Assembly (NCBI GenBank): GCA_022563625.1 | Contig: JADFNA010000012.1 | Coordinates: forward strand, 1 to 12,588 | DNA: 12,588 nt | Reading direction: 5' to 3' | Source of the DNA: Candidatus Zixiibacteriota bacterium | Lineage (GTDB): Bacteria > Zixibacteria > MSB-5A5 > GN15 > JACZUZ01 | Shown: positions 1-9,300 of the stretch, in pieces | How positions within the stretch are numbered: position 1 is the first letter of the stretch | How the letters are laid out: each line of letters starts with the position of its first letter | Position numbers and translations under genes: made by a program | The notes under the pieces: generated by a model | What the model was told of the DNA's origin: nothing | The model's database searches: none | The model's input: only the letters and a program-made list of their open reading frames with translations

Positions 1-2
1 TG

Positions 3-43
3 CCGCGTCGTCCGCCTGCGGTGGACTTCTCGCAATGACGCGG
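3..43. repeat. Imperfect two-part hairpin repeat downstream of the leuB-like gene
   Basis: CCGCGTC at 3-9 pairs with GACGCGG at 37-43. Inside it, GTCCGCC (10-16) pairs with GGTGGAC (20-26) with one G-T pair and a TGC loop. The right side carries an unpaired stretch that reads ATTGCGAGAAG on the minus strand. Elements with an ATTGCGAG start and a GACGCGGCA end are common intergenic repeats in many environmental bacterial genomes; that resemblance is from memory. It lies 7 bases beyond the stop codon of the minus-strand dehydrogenase gene and could also help end that transcript, although no T-run follows. Confidence 0.5.
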
Positions 44-49
44 CTCTGC

Positions 50-1123
50 TTATGCTTTCACCGCAATGTCGGTTACGGCCCGGGCGACTAAATCACCTAT
101 CTGATCTGTTTTCAATCCTGAGTGCGCGTCTAGCGAGGGAATACTGCCATCAGAAAGCAATTGTGTCACGGCCTGTTCAATTCGCGCTGAGCCTGACGCC
201 TCCCCCAGAAAGTCAAGCATCATCGAAGCGGCCATTATTGCCGCGATGGGAGAGGCGACGTTTTTGCCACTGTACTTCGGGGCCGAGCCGTGTATTGGTT
301 CGAACATCGAGACTTGCCCGGGGTGGATGTTGCCGGAGGCGGCGATACCCATGCCGCCCTGTATCATAGCGCCCAGGTCAGTGATAATGTCACCAAACAT
401 ATTGTCGGTCACCGCAACGTCGAACCACTCGGGGTTTTTGATCATCCACATACAGGCCGCGTCAATATAAGCGTGGTCGCGTGTGATGTCAGGATAGTCC
501 ACGCCGATTTCTTCGAAGGTGCGGGTCCAGATATCCATTGCGCGCACGGCATTGGCTTTGTCTATCAGTGTGACTTTTTTGTCTTTGTTTCGTTTTCGGG
601 CAATTTCGAAAGCATATTTAATCGCGCGGCGGCAGCCTTTTTTCGTCCAGACCGACTCGGCTATCGCTATTTCGTCAGCGGTCCCTTTTTTCATTATCCC
701 GCCGAGCGCGGTGTAGATGCCCTCGGTGTTTTCGCGCACGATGACCATGTCGATATCGGCGCAGGATTTGTTCTTGAGCGGACACTGCGTCTCGCTGTAG
801 AGTTTGATCGGACGCAAATTGATATACAAATCGAGCTTGAAACGAATCCCGGCGATAATTGCCCGCTCAACCAGGCCGACCTCGACCCGGGGATCACCAA
901 TGGCGCCAAGAAAAATTGCGTCAAACTGGCGCAAATCGTCCCAGATTGATTCGGGCATCAGTTCGTTTGTTTTCAAATAATGCTCTGAGCAAAATGGGTA
1001 TTCATGCGTTTCGAGCTTGAAGCCGTCCAATTCGGCGACCGCCGAGAGGACTTTGAGTCCTTCGCGGACAACCTCCGGCCCGATTCCATCCCCGGCGAAT
1101 ATCGCGATTTTGTGTGTGGTCAT
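50..1123 (-). CDS. leuB: 3-isopropylmalate dehydrogenase-like beta-decarboxylating dehydrogenase
   Basis: This 357-residue protein belongs to the isocitrate/isopropylmalate dehydrogenase family. These cytoplasmic enzymes oxidise and decarboxylate a 2-hydroxyacid using NAD(P) and a divalent metal. Visible signs are the N-terminal GDGIGPEVV (11-19), substrate arginines in IRFKLDLYINLRP (R94, R104) and VRENTEG (R130), the lysine of DKAN (K189), and the metal-binding aspartates in TDNMFGDIITD (D240, D245, D249). The coenzyme loop is HGSAPKYSGK (278-287). The ERAII segment before R94 resembles actinobacterial LeuB, which favours isopropylmalate and leucine synthesis. However, Lys-Tyr at 283-284 is the pair seen in NADP-isocitrate dehydrogenases, so substrate and coenzyme are uncertain. 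The ATG at 1123 is preferred over an upstream TTG at 1144, because the family motif begins right after MTTHK and the extra segment is just RKKQRK-like. No other leucine genes are in view. Length is normal for the family. Confidence 0.85.
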   Translation of the reverse strand: MTTHKIAIFAGDGIGPEVVREGLKVLSAVAELDGFKLETHEYPFCSEHYLKTNELMPESIWDDLRQFDAIFLGAIGDPRVEVGLVERAIIAGIRFKLDLYINLRPIKLYSETQCPLKNKSCADIDMVIVRENTEGIYTALGGIMKKGTADEIAIAESVWTKKGCRRAIKYAFEIARKRNKDKKVTLIDKANAVRAMDIWTRTFEEIGVDYPDITRDHAYIDAACMWMIKNPEWFDVAVTDNMFGDIITDLGAMIQGGMGIAASGNIHPGQVSMFEPIHGSAPKYSGKNVASPIAAIMAASMMLDFLGEASGSARIEQAVTQLLSDGSIPSLDAHSGLKTDQIGDLVARAVTDIAVKA

Positions 1124-1153
1124 TTTTCTTTGCTTTTTCCTCAACTGTCAATG

Positions 1154-1238
1154 CAACCCGGGTTTCAAACGAGGCGAAGGCCAGTCAATGTAGCTCGGGT
1201 TCCGAACGGGCCGGAGGCCAGTGAGAAACCCGAGTGTC
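1154..1238. repeat. REP-like palindromic repeat, left copies (one truncated, one full)
   Basis: The full copy at about 1190-1235 runs from GTAGCTCGGGTTCCG to GAAACCCGAGT, so its ends pair as CTCGGGTTC/GAAACCCGAG around a GC-rich middle. A partial copy lies just left of it (1155-1187): CCCGGGTTTCAAACGAGGCG then AAGGCCAGT. This parallels the CTCGGGTTCCGAACGGGCCG then GAGGCCAGT of the full copy. The full copy is repeated in opposite orientation at 1731-1777, on the other side of a RAYT gene. Paired inverted repeats of this kind are typical REP sequences. Confidence 0.75.
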
Positions 1239-1299
1239 AGTGATTTATTATTCACTGTAGTCACCTATAAATACGGGCGTTTCTCCATGTCCCCATTTA

Positions 1300-1722
1300 C
1301 TATTCATACGATCCATCCGCAACATAGCTGCTGAAAGACGAAAGACAGTAGTCCCCGGGGGAAGCTACTATACCATGCCCCGCCAGGTTATAATGTATAT
1401 AATCAATATGACGGTTCAAGTCTTGCTGATCACGAATAACATGGTCCCAAAATCGATTCTGCCAAACCCGGCCATGTTGGTCTCGAAATCGCCGAGAATA
1501 GGTAATTTTGACAGAATGAAGTACGTCAGAAATCGGACATTCACCAACCTCCAGGACTGCATGAAAGTGATCAAGAAGGAGAACCCAGGCTGTGGGCATT
1601 GATTTTCGCCATGATTTAGGGAATAGCTCTGGGTTCTTGAGCAAAATTCTATGTCGCTTGTAGGTCACGACAGTTATAAAATAAGTATGACCTGTTAGAT
1701 TGTAGCGTCTCAGAGGAGTCAT
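1300..1722 (-). CDS. REP-associated tyrosine transposase (RAYT, IS200-like Y1 family)
   Basis: This 140-residue protein is a small single-stranded DNA transposase of the IS200/IS605 Y1 superfamily. RAYTs bind and nick REP hairpins and are thought to spread them. The start LRRYNLTGHTYFITVVTYKR (4-23) is typical. The HUH-type metal motif is DHFH (H52, H54) after AWVLLL, followed by RVWQNRFWDHVIRD (85-98) and the tyrosine segment DYIHYN (Y108 is the likely nucleophile). The end SSFSSYVADGSY also matches the family. Between residues 28 and 43 it looks about ten residues shorter than usual. An adjacent frame there reads MAKINA, close to what the family has at that point, so a pair of indels or decay is possible. 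Inverted REP-like copies lie on both sides. The ATG at 1722 has only a weak GAAG upstream, and the right repeat begins 8 bases upstream of it. Confidence 0.85.
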   Translation of the reverse strand: MTPLRRYNLTGHTYFITVVTYKRHRILLKNPELFPKSWRKSMPTAWVLLLDHFHAVLEVGECPISDVLHSVKITYSRRFRDQHGRVWQNRFWDHVIRDQQDLNRHIDYIHYNLAGHGIVASPGDYCLSSFSSYVADGSYE

Positions 1723-1730
1723 AATCTTCG

Positions 1731-1777
1731 ACTCGGGTTTCTTGTCCCGCTTTGCGGGACAGCGGAACCCGAGCTAC
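1731..1777. repeat. REP-like palindromic repeat, right copy (inverted)
   Basis: The element runs from ACTCGGGTTTC to CGGAACCCGAGCTAC. Its outer arms pair (CTCGGGTTTC with GGAACCCGAG), and an inner perfect hairpin GTCCCGC-TTT-GCGGGAC occupies 1744-1760. Read on the minus strand it begins GTAGCTCGGGTTCCG and ends GAAACCCGAGT, the same ends as the left copy at 1190-1235 but with a different middle. It sits immediately upstream of the RAYT gene and may contain or overlap its promoter. Confidence 0.8.
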
Positions 1778-2087
1778 AGGAAGCTATTGACCTCTGGAAA
1801 GTAACATAGTCTTGGCTCGCATTTCCTTTAAGATCAACAAGCATTTGCAATTATAGGATTATTTTGCCGATACCGCAAACGCATTCCTGTCCCGCGCTTT
1901 GATGTCTGCGACTATTGTCAAAACTATAGGGGAAATCCAACACAGTGAATATGCCGGGCCACGTTTCTGTTTCAATTCAAGCCATCAAATACTGAACATC
2001 TGTTGTCCCCCACCCACTTAGGCTGGTCATTATTTGTACGGCCGAATGGCGCCGCGCTTGCGATAGGGCAAGACAGGATCAATTACC
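1778..2087. other. Gene-free stretch between REP repeat and lipoprotein gene
   Basis: No coding region, RNA gene or clear repeat was found in these 310 bases. It should hold the promoter of the lipoprotein gene, but no sigma70-like -35/-10 pair with good spacing stands out. An AGGA at 2075-2078 lies 9 bases before the lipoprotein ATG and is its likely ribosome-binding site. Confidence 0.5.
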
Positions 2088-2801
2088 ATGGCAGACAAAA
2101 ACTCGAATAATACGCATATGAGATGGCTCAAACGGCTGGGCGCCCTGCTGGCGCTTCCGCTGTGTCTGTCTGTGACGCAGTGCGGCTCGCTTCCGTCTAG
2201 TGATGCCGGGTCCGGGACGATAAATGTTGGACTCAGCGCCGGTGGTTTGCAAAACGTCCCGGGAGTATTTGCGACTGTCACTGAACTTGCAATGGACTCG
2301 GTCAAACTCGTGCTCGGCAGGGTGCGTTTTGTCTCAGTAGCCGGCGATAGTCTTGACTTTCGGCTTGATTCGGCGCTGGTGGTGAAACTTAATTTGAACG
2401 GCGCCGTGACAAACCTCGGATCAATCAGCGCTCCGGTCGGCGTCTATAATGAATCGCGCTTCAGATTGCTCAAACTCGACAGCCTGTCCAGCCCGATTGT
2501 ATATAAGAACAACCCGGATGTGCGGGATGTAAGCATACGCGTTGATGGTTTCGTCGATGGCAACTTAGACAGTACATTCAGTTGGACAACGGATCTGGTA
2601 GATGAACTTGTTCAGACGGGAAGACAGTTTACGGTCACTGATGGAGGCGTAGTTAACCTAATTTTCAACCTTGATATTAACGGCTGGTTCACGGATACCT
2701 CAGGCGGCACACTTGATCCGCGCATCGACGCCACCGGCGATCTGAAAATTGCAGTCGAGAACAATATCAAGACGGGCTTTGACGTGCAGTTCGTGCCATA
2801 G
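2088..2801 (+). CDS. Putative lipoprotein, DUF4382-like
   Basis: This 237-residue exported protein has no assigned function. A positively charged start (MRWLKRLG, 11-18) is followed by a hydrophobic stretch (LLALPLCLSV, 20-29) and VTQC with C32, the likely lipidated cysteine; Gln at -1 is unusual for a lipobox. The mature part is rich in beta-strand-like alternating patterns: GTINVGLS, an AMDSVKLVLGRVRF segment near 68-81, VVKLNLNGAV, ISAPVGVYNESRFRLLKLD and VVNLIFNLDINGWF. This order recalls DUF4382-type and related surface lipoproteins, in which a ligand-like beta-sandwich follows the lipid anchor. That assignment is by pattern only. The ATG at 2088 is preferred over the ATG at 2118 because AGGA lies 9 bases upstream of the first and nothing similar precedes the second. 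It is followed by a terminator-like hairpin and appears to be transcribed alone. Confidence 0.65.
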   Translation: MADKNSNNTHMRWLKRLGALLALPLCLSVTQCGSLPSSDAGSGTINVGLSAGGLQNVPGVFATVTELAMDSVKLVLGRVRFVSVAGDSLDFRLDSALVVKLNLNGAVTNLGSISAPVGVYNESRFRLLKLDSLSSPIVYKNNPDVRDVSIRVDGFVDGNLDSTFSWTTDLVDELVQTGRQFTVTDGGVVNLIFNLDINGWFTDTSGGTLDPRIDATGDLKIAVENNIKTGFDVQFVP

Positions 2802-2828
2802 ATCGTCTCATTCTTTGCGATTTCTTAT

Positions 2829-2854
2829 GGGTGCGGCTTGCCGCCCCTTTTTTT
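2829..2854 (+). terminator. Rho-independent terminator after the lipoprotein gene
   Basis: GGG-T-GCGGC (2829-2837) pairs with GCCGC-CCC (2840-2847) with a bulged T, followed by seven T (2848-2854). It begins 28 bases after the lipoprotein stop codon. The hairpin shares its layout with a longer copy at 6326-6347, so it may be a repeat that now serves as a terminator. Confidence 0.75.
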
Positions 2855-2892
2855 GCTTGGGGATGCAAATCTAAACGTGTGTTTTGATGAAA

Positions 2893-2910
2893 CCTGGACG
2901 AACGTCCAGG
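2893..2910. repeat. Perfect 8-bp inverted repeat upstream of coaX
   Basis: CCTGGACG-AA-CGTCCAGG is a perfect palindromic hairpin with a two-base centre, 65 bases before the coaX start. It could be a dispersed repeat, an operator or an mRNA hairpin. One copy alone cannot decide. Confidence 0.55.
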
Positions 2911-2974
2911 CCGCACTGCCGGCCCCAACTCAAGCCGCTTCCCCAGCGAGGCTGAATGGCATACATTGACCCTC

Positions 2975-3748
2975 ATGCTGCTGGCTATTGACATCGGAAA
3001 CACGAACACGGTTGCTGGTATCTTTGAGGGAGACAAGCTGCTGTCCACCGTACGTCTGGTTTCGCAAAGCGAGGACCCGCTTTTGTATCTGGTTTCGCCG
3101 CTCTGGGCCTGGTATCGAGAGGCGGTCAAAGATGATGAGATTCCGCCGCTGGTGGCTATTGCATCAGTCGTCCCGCAACTGACCGAGGCGTTCCTAATAT
3201 TCTTGCGAAGCAACCTGGCGCTTGAGCCGCTGCTTATCAGCTCTGCCCTGAAACTGCCGATCAAATTGGATTTCGACGAACCCGAACAGGTCGGCGCCGA
3301 CCGAATCTGTAACGCAGTCGCCGCACATGCCCTGCACCAAAAAAAGCATCTGCCGCTGGTCGTGGTTGATTTCGGCACAGCCACGACTTTCGATATTTTG
3401 TCTGTCAGCGGCGATTATATCGGCGGAATTATCTGCCCCGGCCCGCGCACGGCCATCTCCAATTTGGCGGTACAAACCGCCCAGCTTTTTGACGTGGAAG
3501 TCGAACCGCCTTCGGGCGGCGTGATCGCCAAAAACACCGAGGATGCGATCAAATCCGGCATGTTCTATGGGACCCTCGGCGAAATTGAGTACCTGATCGG
3601 CAAGATCGGCGAGGAGCTGGGGGCCAAACCGACGGTTATCGCTTCGGGCGGCCTGGCCAACGCTATCATCATGCACAGCAAGATCTTCGACGGAATTGAC
3701 CCAGATTTGACCTTGATTGGGATTCGTATGGTTCATGAATTTCAGTAG
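2975..3748 (+). CDS. coaX: Type III pantothenate kinase
   Basis: This 257-residue cytoplasmic enzyme phosphorylates pantothenate with ATP, the first step of coenzyme A synthesis. It is the CoaX type, unrelated to CoaA. The ASKHA-fold phosphate motif DIGNTNT is at 6-12, the GADRICNAV pantothenate/dimer segment at 107-115, the second phosphate motif VDFGTATTFD at 131-140 (D132), and GGIICPGP at 150-157. ASGGLA is at 223-228. Length and motif order are complete. The ATG at 2975 is chosen because MLLAIDIGNT is the usual family start. An in-frame TTG at 2966 would add three residues. No clear Shine-Dalgarno precedes either. BirA, its neighbour in many bacteria, is absent here. Transcription may start between the terminator at 2854 and the gene, but no promoter is obvious. 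Confidence 0.95.
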   Translation: MLLAIDIGNTNTVAGIFEGDKLLSTVRLVSQSEDPLLYLVSPLWAWYREAVKDDEIPPLVAIASVVPQLTEAFLIFLRSNLALEPLLISSALKLPIKLDFDEPEQVGADRICNAVAAHALHQKKHLPLVVVDFGTATTFDILSVSGDYIGGIICPGPRTAISNLAVQTAQLFDVEVEPPSGGVIAKNTEDAIKSGMFYGTLGEIEYLIGKIGEELGAKPTVIASGGLANAIIMHSKIFDGIDPDLTLIGIRMVHEFQ

Positions 3749-3765
3749 CTGGATAACCGGCAAAT

Positions 3766-3809
3766 GTCAGAACCTGTCGAGAACTTTCGTTCTCTTTGGG
3801 GATTCTGAC
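3766..3809. repeat. Nested inverted repeats after coaX
   Basis: An outer pair GTCAGAA (3766-3772)/TTCTGAC (3803-3809) encloses an inner perfect hairpin GAGAAC-TTTC-GTTCTC (3779-3794). It starts 17 bases after the coaX stop. There is no T-run, so if it ends or stabilises the coaX transcript it is not a classical intrinsic terminator. Confidence 0.45.
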
Positions 3810-3889
3810 CTACCGCATCCTCTCTTAAGCCATTGTAAGACAATCATATAATATCCAAAACTCAATTTCATTTTCTCTTTTGAACTTAC

Positions 3890-3917
3890 TTGACTTTTCT
3901 GCGTAATAGCCTATACT
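3890..3917 (+). promoter_or_regulatory. Sigma70-type promoter of groESL
   Basis: TTGACT (3890-3895) and TATACT (3912-3917) are separated by 16 bases, close to the vegetative consensus. The expected transcription start near 3924 coincides with the left arm of the CIRCE operator, which explains repression by HrcA. The leader to groES would be about 170 bases. Confidence 0.85.
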
Positions 3918-3923
3918 TGCCGC

Positions 3924-3956
3924 TTGTTAGCGCTCTTCAGTGATGAGCGCTAACAA
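3924..3956. promoter_or_regulatory. CIRCE operator (HrcA-binding site)
   Basis: TTAGCGCTC (3927-3935), nine spacer bases (3936-3944) and GAGCGCTAA (3945-3953) form a perfect 9-9-9 CIRCE element. It differs from the textbook TTAGCACTC form by a matched base change in both arms, so symmetry is kept. Symmetry extends three more bases each side (TTG/CAA). It overlaps the start of the groESL transcript. HrcA represses chaperonin transcription through CIRCE and is released under heat stress; hrcA itself is not in this window. Confidence 0.95.
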
Positions 3957-3988
3957 CAGTTCGGAGCCTTGTGGGGTATCAGAACTGT
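3956..3988 (+). promoter_or_regulatory. groESL leader hairpin
   Basis: ACAGTTC (3956-3962) pairs with GAACTGT (3982-3988) around a 19-base loop, directly after the CIRCE right arm in the groESL 5' leader. It could stabilise or tune the messenger. The function is inferred only from position. Confidence 0.4.
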
Positions 3989-4095
3989 CAGCGACAAGAA
4001 TGATAGAAACAAATCAAAAGTCAAAAATCAAACACTTAAACACTGGCCCGGGAGCCACTTATGGGAATTCGGGTTGAAGCAAAAGGAGAAGTAAA

Positions 4096-4395
4096 ATGAG
4101 TGTACGTCCACTGGCTGACCGTGTAATGGTCAAAGCTCTGGAGCAAGGCGAAGTCAAAAAGGGTGGCATTATTATCCCGGACACCGCCAAGGAAAAACCG
4201 CAGGAAGGCGAGATTATTGAAGTCGGTTCCGGCCGGATTACCGAAGAGGGCAAGAAAATTGCGCTCGAAGTCAAAAAAGGCGACCGCGTCTTATATGGCA
4301 AATACTCCGGCACCGAAGTTTCACTGAATGGCGGTGAGTATCTGATCATGCGCGAAGCGGACATCCTGGCAATTGTCACTGTCAGCAAGAACTAA
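4096..4395 (+). CDS. groES: Co-chaperonin GroES (Cpn10)
   Basis: This 99-residue protein forms the heptameric lid that caps GroEL during ATP-driven folding in the cytoplasm. The family start [13 protein letters not shown] (3-15) is present. The mobile loop that touches GroEL lies at about 16-33 ([18 protein letters not shown]), with the conserved GGIIIPD inside it. The [10 protein letters not shown] strand, [17 protein letters not shown] and the closing [14 protein letters not shown] are all intact. A strong AGGAG at 4084-4088 lies 7 bases before the ATG. It is first in the groES-groEL operon behind the CIRCE-controlled promoter, and 152 bases separate it from groEL. Confidence 0.98.
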   Translation: MSVRPLADRVMVKALEQGEVKKGGIIIPDTAKEKPQEGEIIEVGSGRITEEGKKIALEVKKGDRVLYGKYSGTEVSLNGGEYLIMREADILAIVTVSKN

Positions 4396-4396
4396 G

Positions 4397-4422
4397 GCCG
4401 CATAATCAGGTAGACATGCGGC
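4397..4422 (+). promoter_or_regulatory. Hairpin in the groES-groEL intergenic gap
   Basis: GCCGCAT (4397-4403) and ATGCGGC (4416-4422) pair perfectly around a 12-base loop, one base after the groES stop codon. No T-run follows, so termination is unlikely. It may be a processing or stability element that sets groES to groEL message ratio, as an inference. The rest of the gap (4423-4547) shows no clear second promoter. Confidence 0.5.
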
Positions 4423-4520
4423 AACAACACAGACAAGAACACAGCTGGAATGATTGCCCAATTGATTAGCAGCCAATTTACCAACGTTCTGTCAAGATCA
4501 CGCTGCGATCAGTTACTTAA

Positions 4521-6188
<1,668 letters not shown>

Positions 6189-6266
6189 GTCACCCTGTGA
6201 CCTGACATTCCTCTGGCGCTGTTGATACAGTTGCAGATGAATGCCAATCAGTTCGCTAATTATTGA

Positions 6267-6299
6267 GGGGCGCGGATTTCCGCGCCCCTTTTCTTGTTT
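6267..6299 (+). terminator. Rho-independent terminator of groESL
   Basis: GGGGCGCGG (6267-6275) pairs perfectly with CCGCGCCCC (6280-6288) around ATTT, followed by TTTTCTTGTTT. It lies 78 bases after the groEL stop. The hairpin is symmetrical and could also stop transcripts arriving from the opposite side. Confidence 0.92.
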
Positions 6300-6325
6300 A
6301 TGGCGCTATTCACAATCCGGGTGTA

Positions 6326-6347
6326 GGGTGCGGGGCTTGCCCCGCCC
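6326..6347. repeat. GC-rich hairpin repeat, longer copy of the 2829 element
   Basis: GGG-T-GCGGGGC (6326-6336), TT, then GCCCCGC-CC (6339-6347) has the same plan as 2829-2847: GGG, bulged T, GC-rich arm, TT centre, matching arm, C-run. It lies between the convergent groEL and restriction-modification genes, 22 bases past the stop of the latter, and could help end that minus-strand transcript. Confidence 0.6.
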
Positions 6348-6369
6348 GAGGCGAAGCGCAACTGCGGCT

Positions 6370-9300
6370 TTACCTGATAGGCCAACCGCCGCGTTTGTCA
6401 ATAACAGTATCAATCTTTTCCATCAAACGAATTGTTTCAGCCAGGGCCGCGACAATGTATTGATAGTGAGTGACATCGTCGGACGATAGCGCCCTGCCCT
6501 TTCGGTCTTTCAGCCATTTTTGGCAGACCTGATACCCGCCGACATGGAACTCCCAGACTCCGGGCGGGACATTTTCGAAATACTGCGCTGCATTTATCCA
6601 GACCCTTCCGTGCGGGCTTTCTTTTGATGGTTCTGTGTAGCGGACTTTTTCTACTATTCCGTCGCCGGGGATATTGAATGATGTGAAAGTTTTCAATTCA
6701 GCTTCCATCAGATGAGCTTTGACCAGCGGAGCGCCGATGGCGCAGAGTTCGCTGAATAGTTTCCGCTGATCGGTAAGAGGCAGGCGAGGGAAGTCACTCT
6801 TGAGAAACTCAGCGTAGCGCTTGCGGTAAGTTGGACTGTGAAATACTGCGTACATGTAATGAAAAATATCTTCAGGGCCAAATGTGCTCTTGAGATCGCC
6901 TGTGCCATCCGAAATGAATTTCAATTTGAGTTTATCTGAAAACTCTTTGATAAACTCATCTGAGAGATTTGGCTTGCGCTTGCCGGATTCATGTCCTTCA
7001 AAAAAGTCACCGGAGCGTGAATCGGGGTAGAGATAGAGTGGGAAGAGGTAGTTCACTTCTTTCAAGGAAACAGTATGATGTTGGATGATTTCCTTTGAAC
7101 AGAAGACATGCTCCCAACCTCTGCCTATTTCAATTGATCTAGTTGTGCTGATAGCTAGATTTTCTCCAGCCAGCATGTGGCGCATGACTTCCGGGCGTGG
7201 CATGCACTGGAACCCACGCGAATTACCTGTATAATATGTGAAGCGTGTATCAAACGGCCTGTAGAGTATTCCAACGAACCCTCCGCTGTGAGCTTTTGTT
7301 TGTCTAACGTCATCTTGCGCCATCGTAACTTTCCAATCACGCGCATCATCACCCAGCTTGTATTTTGCTCTTGCCTCCTCTATCTCAAGAGATACAAAAT
7401 CTCTCACTACTCGTTGCATTTCTTCATTTGTCCAGCGAATTGTAAGTGAGTCTCGAGCGGTAACAATTCCAACAGAGTTAACAGGAAAAACTTTAGAAAC
7501 ACTGGCGCCCGCCTCGTATTCCTCCGCTAACTCGCTATTCCTCGGCACGAACAAATACTGCGGCGTTGTTGGACTTAGTTCATCCCAATCACAAGTCAAA
7601 TCATTCTCCGCCAGCCAGCCATACTTGCCAGAGGATTCTCCATTGGCGGCGCCCCGCTCACCCCACAAATCTGCGTGGAATACTTTTGTTGTTTCCGACG
7701 GAGAAGGTTTCTTGACAAATATTCCTATAGCGACTCCTTGCTGAATGTCAAAGACATTCTTGTCGATTCCTCCGTCGGGCGCTTTTTCTTTTTTCTTGGC
7801 GTTTCCATGCAGATCGAGAATGTATATGTCATCAAAAGTGTTCATCAATGACTGGCGCATTCCGCGAAAAGTCGGATTGTCCAAATATCCGTGATTTGTG
7901 ATAAACGCCAGAATGCCGTATCCGGTCTGTTCAATACGCCACTGCGCAAATCGGATGAATTTTACGTAGTCATCATTGAGCCATTTCGGATTCTTTTCGC
8001 CCAGTGGTTTGCCGTCGACTTCAAAGTAATTTTCTGTGGCCACACCTTGCATGACGTCTTCACCATGCAGGAGTCTGTGTATCCACTCTCCCTTGTTTAC
8101 AGAATGGCCGGAATACGGTGGATTGCCGAGAAGAACCATTACAGGCGCTTCGAGTTTCACCGAATTGGCTTCCCTTGCCTCATCGGTTAGCCAGCCAACG
8201 AGAGGCATGTGACGAATAATTTTTTCGGCCTCCTCAAGAGTGTTTGTTAGATATATTCCCAAACGCTCATTACTCTTGAAATCATATCCCGTCTCTGCCA
8301 ACTGCATTCCCAGTTTCATATGAGCCACAGAATACGGGGCCATCAGTAATTCGAATCCAAATAAGCGGGGCAAAAGATGATGTTGAACGTATGATGACCA
8401 CGAGCCTCTGCGCTTTGCCGACACCTCATATTCATAAATTAGTTGCGTCACCTGGCTTAAAAATGTGCCTGTGCCGCAGGCCGGATCGAGAACAAGCACC
8501 TTATGTGTCTCACCGGATTTGACTCTTTTCTCAACGCCTTTTTTGTTCTTGGTTGTCTTGTAAATCGGAATAGTGGATTTGTCTGCCAGGCCATCTTTGA
8601 GGCCGAAGTCTGTTTTGAGAATGTGATCGACACTGCGCACAATGAACGAGACCACCGGTTCGGGCGTGTAATACACTCCGCGTTTTGACCGCAGAGTCGG
8701 GTCGTATGCCGTCAGGAATGTCTCATAGAAGTGAATGACCGGGTCTACGCGCATGGTGCGCTTGCCGAAGTCGGCCAGAATCGCTGACATGTCTGAGCGT
8801 TCGAGCAATTCGGCCAGATCATCTACGGCCCAGGTGACTCTGTCATCAAGCTGGGGCCCGGCGATATAGACATACATCCTGGCCAGGAAGGGGTTGGTCT
8901 TCGGGATAGAAAAGGCGGCTGTCTTGCGCGTGAATCTATCTTTTCCGTCATGGTTAACACGCGCCGCGAATAATCCATAGCAGATCGTCTGCGCGTACAT
9001 GTCCGCAAACTTTCCACCGTCCAAATCATGAATCAGGACTTCCCGGAAACCCTGCAATTGCTCATGGAGTGATCCCCCCTTGTCCTCATGTTGTAAGGCG
9101 CTCAATATTGAATTGTATATGATTCTGGCTGACGCCGCCATTCTTTCGGCCAGTTCTTTCGAAGTTCCGACTGTTGAAACTTCTTCTGTCAGGAACCCAT
9201 CAAGCAGAGCAAGCAGGTCGGTTGCTGATTCTTCATCAAATTTAAGTTTGGACTTTGATTTTTGCGACCCTATCCTGGCCCCGGCATATATTTCACCGTT

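Noticed and set aside
290..949. 219-codon plus-strand open frame opposite the leuB-like gene
   Set aside because: It lies entirely antisense to a gene with clear family motifs, and its translation has no recognisable domain.
1154..1777. CRISPR array
   Set aside because: There are only two or three imperfect, inverted copies with no regular spacers, and the gene between them is a RAYT.
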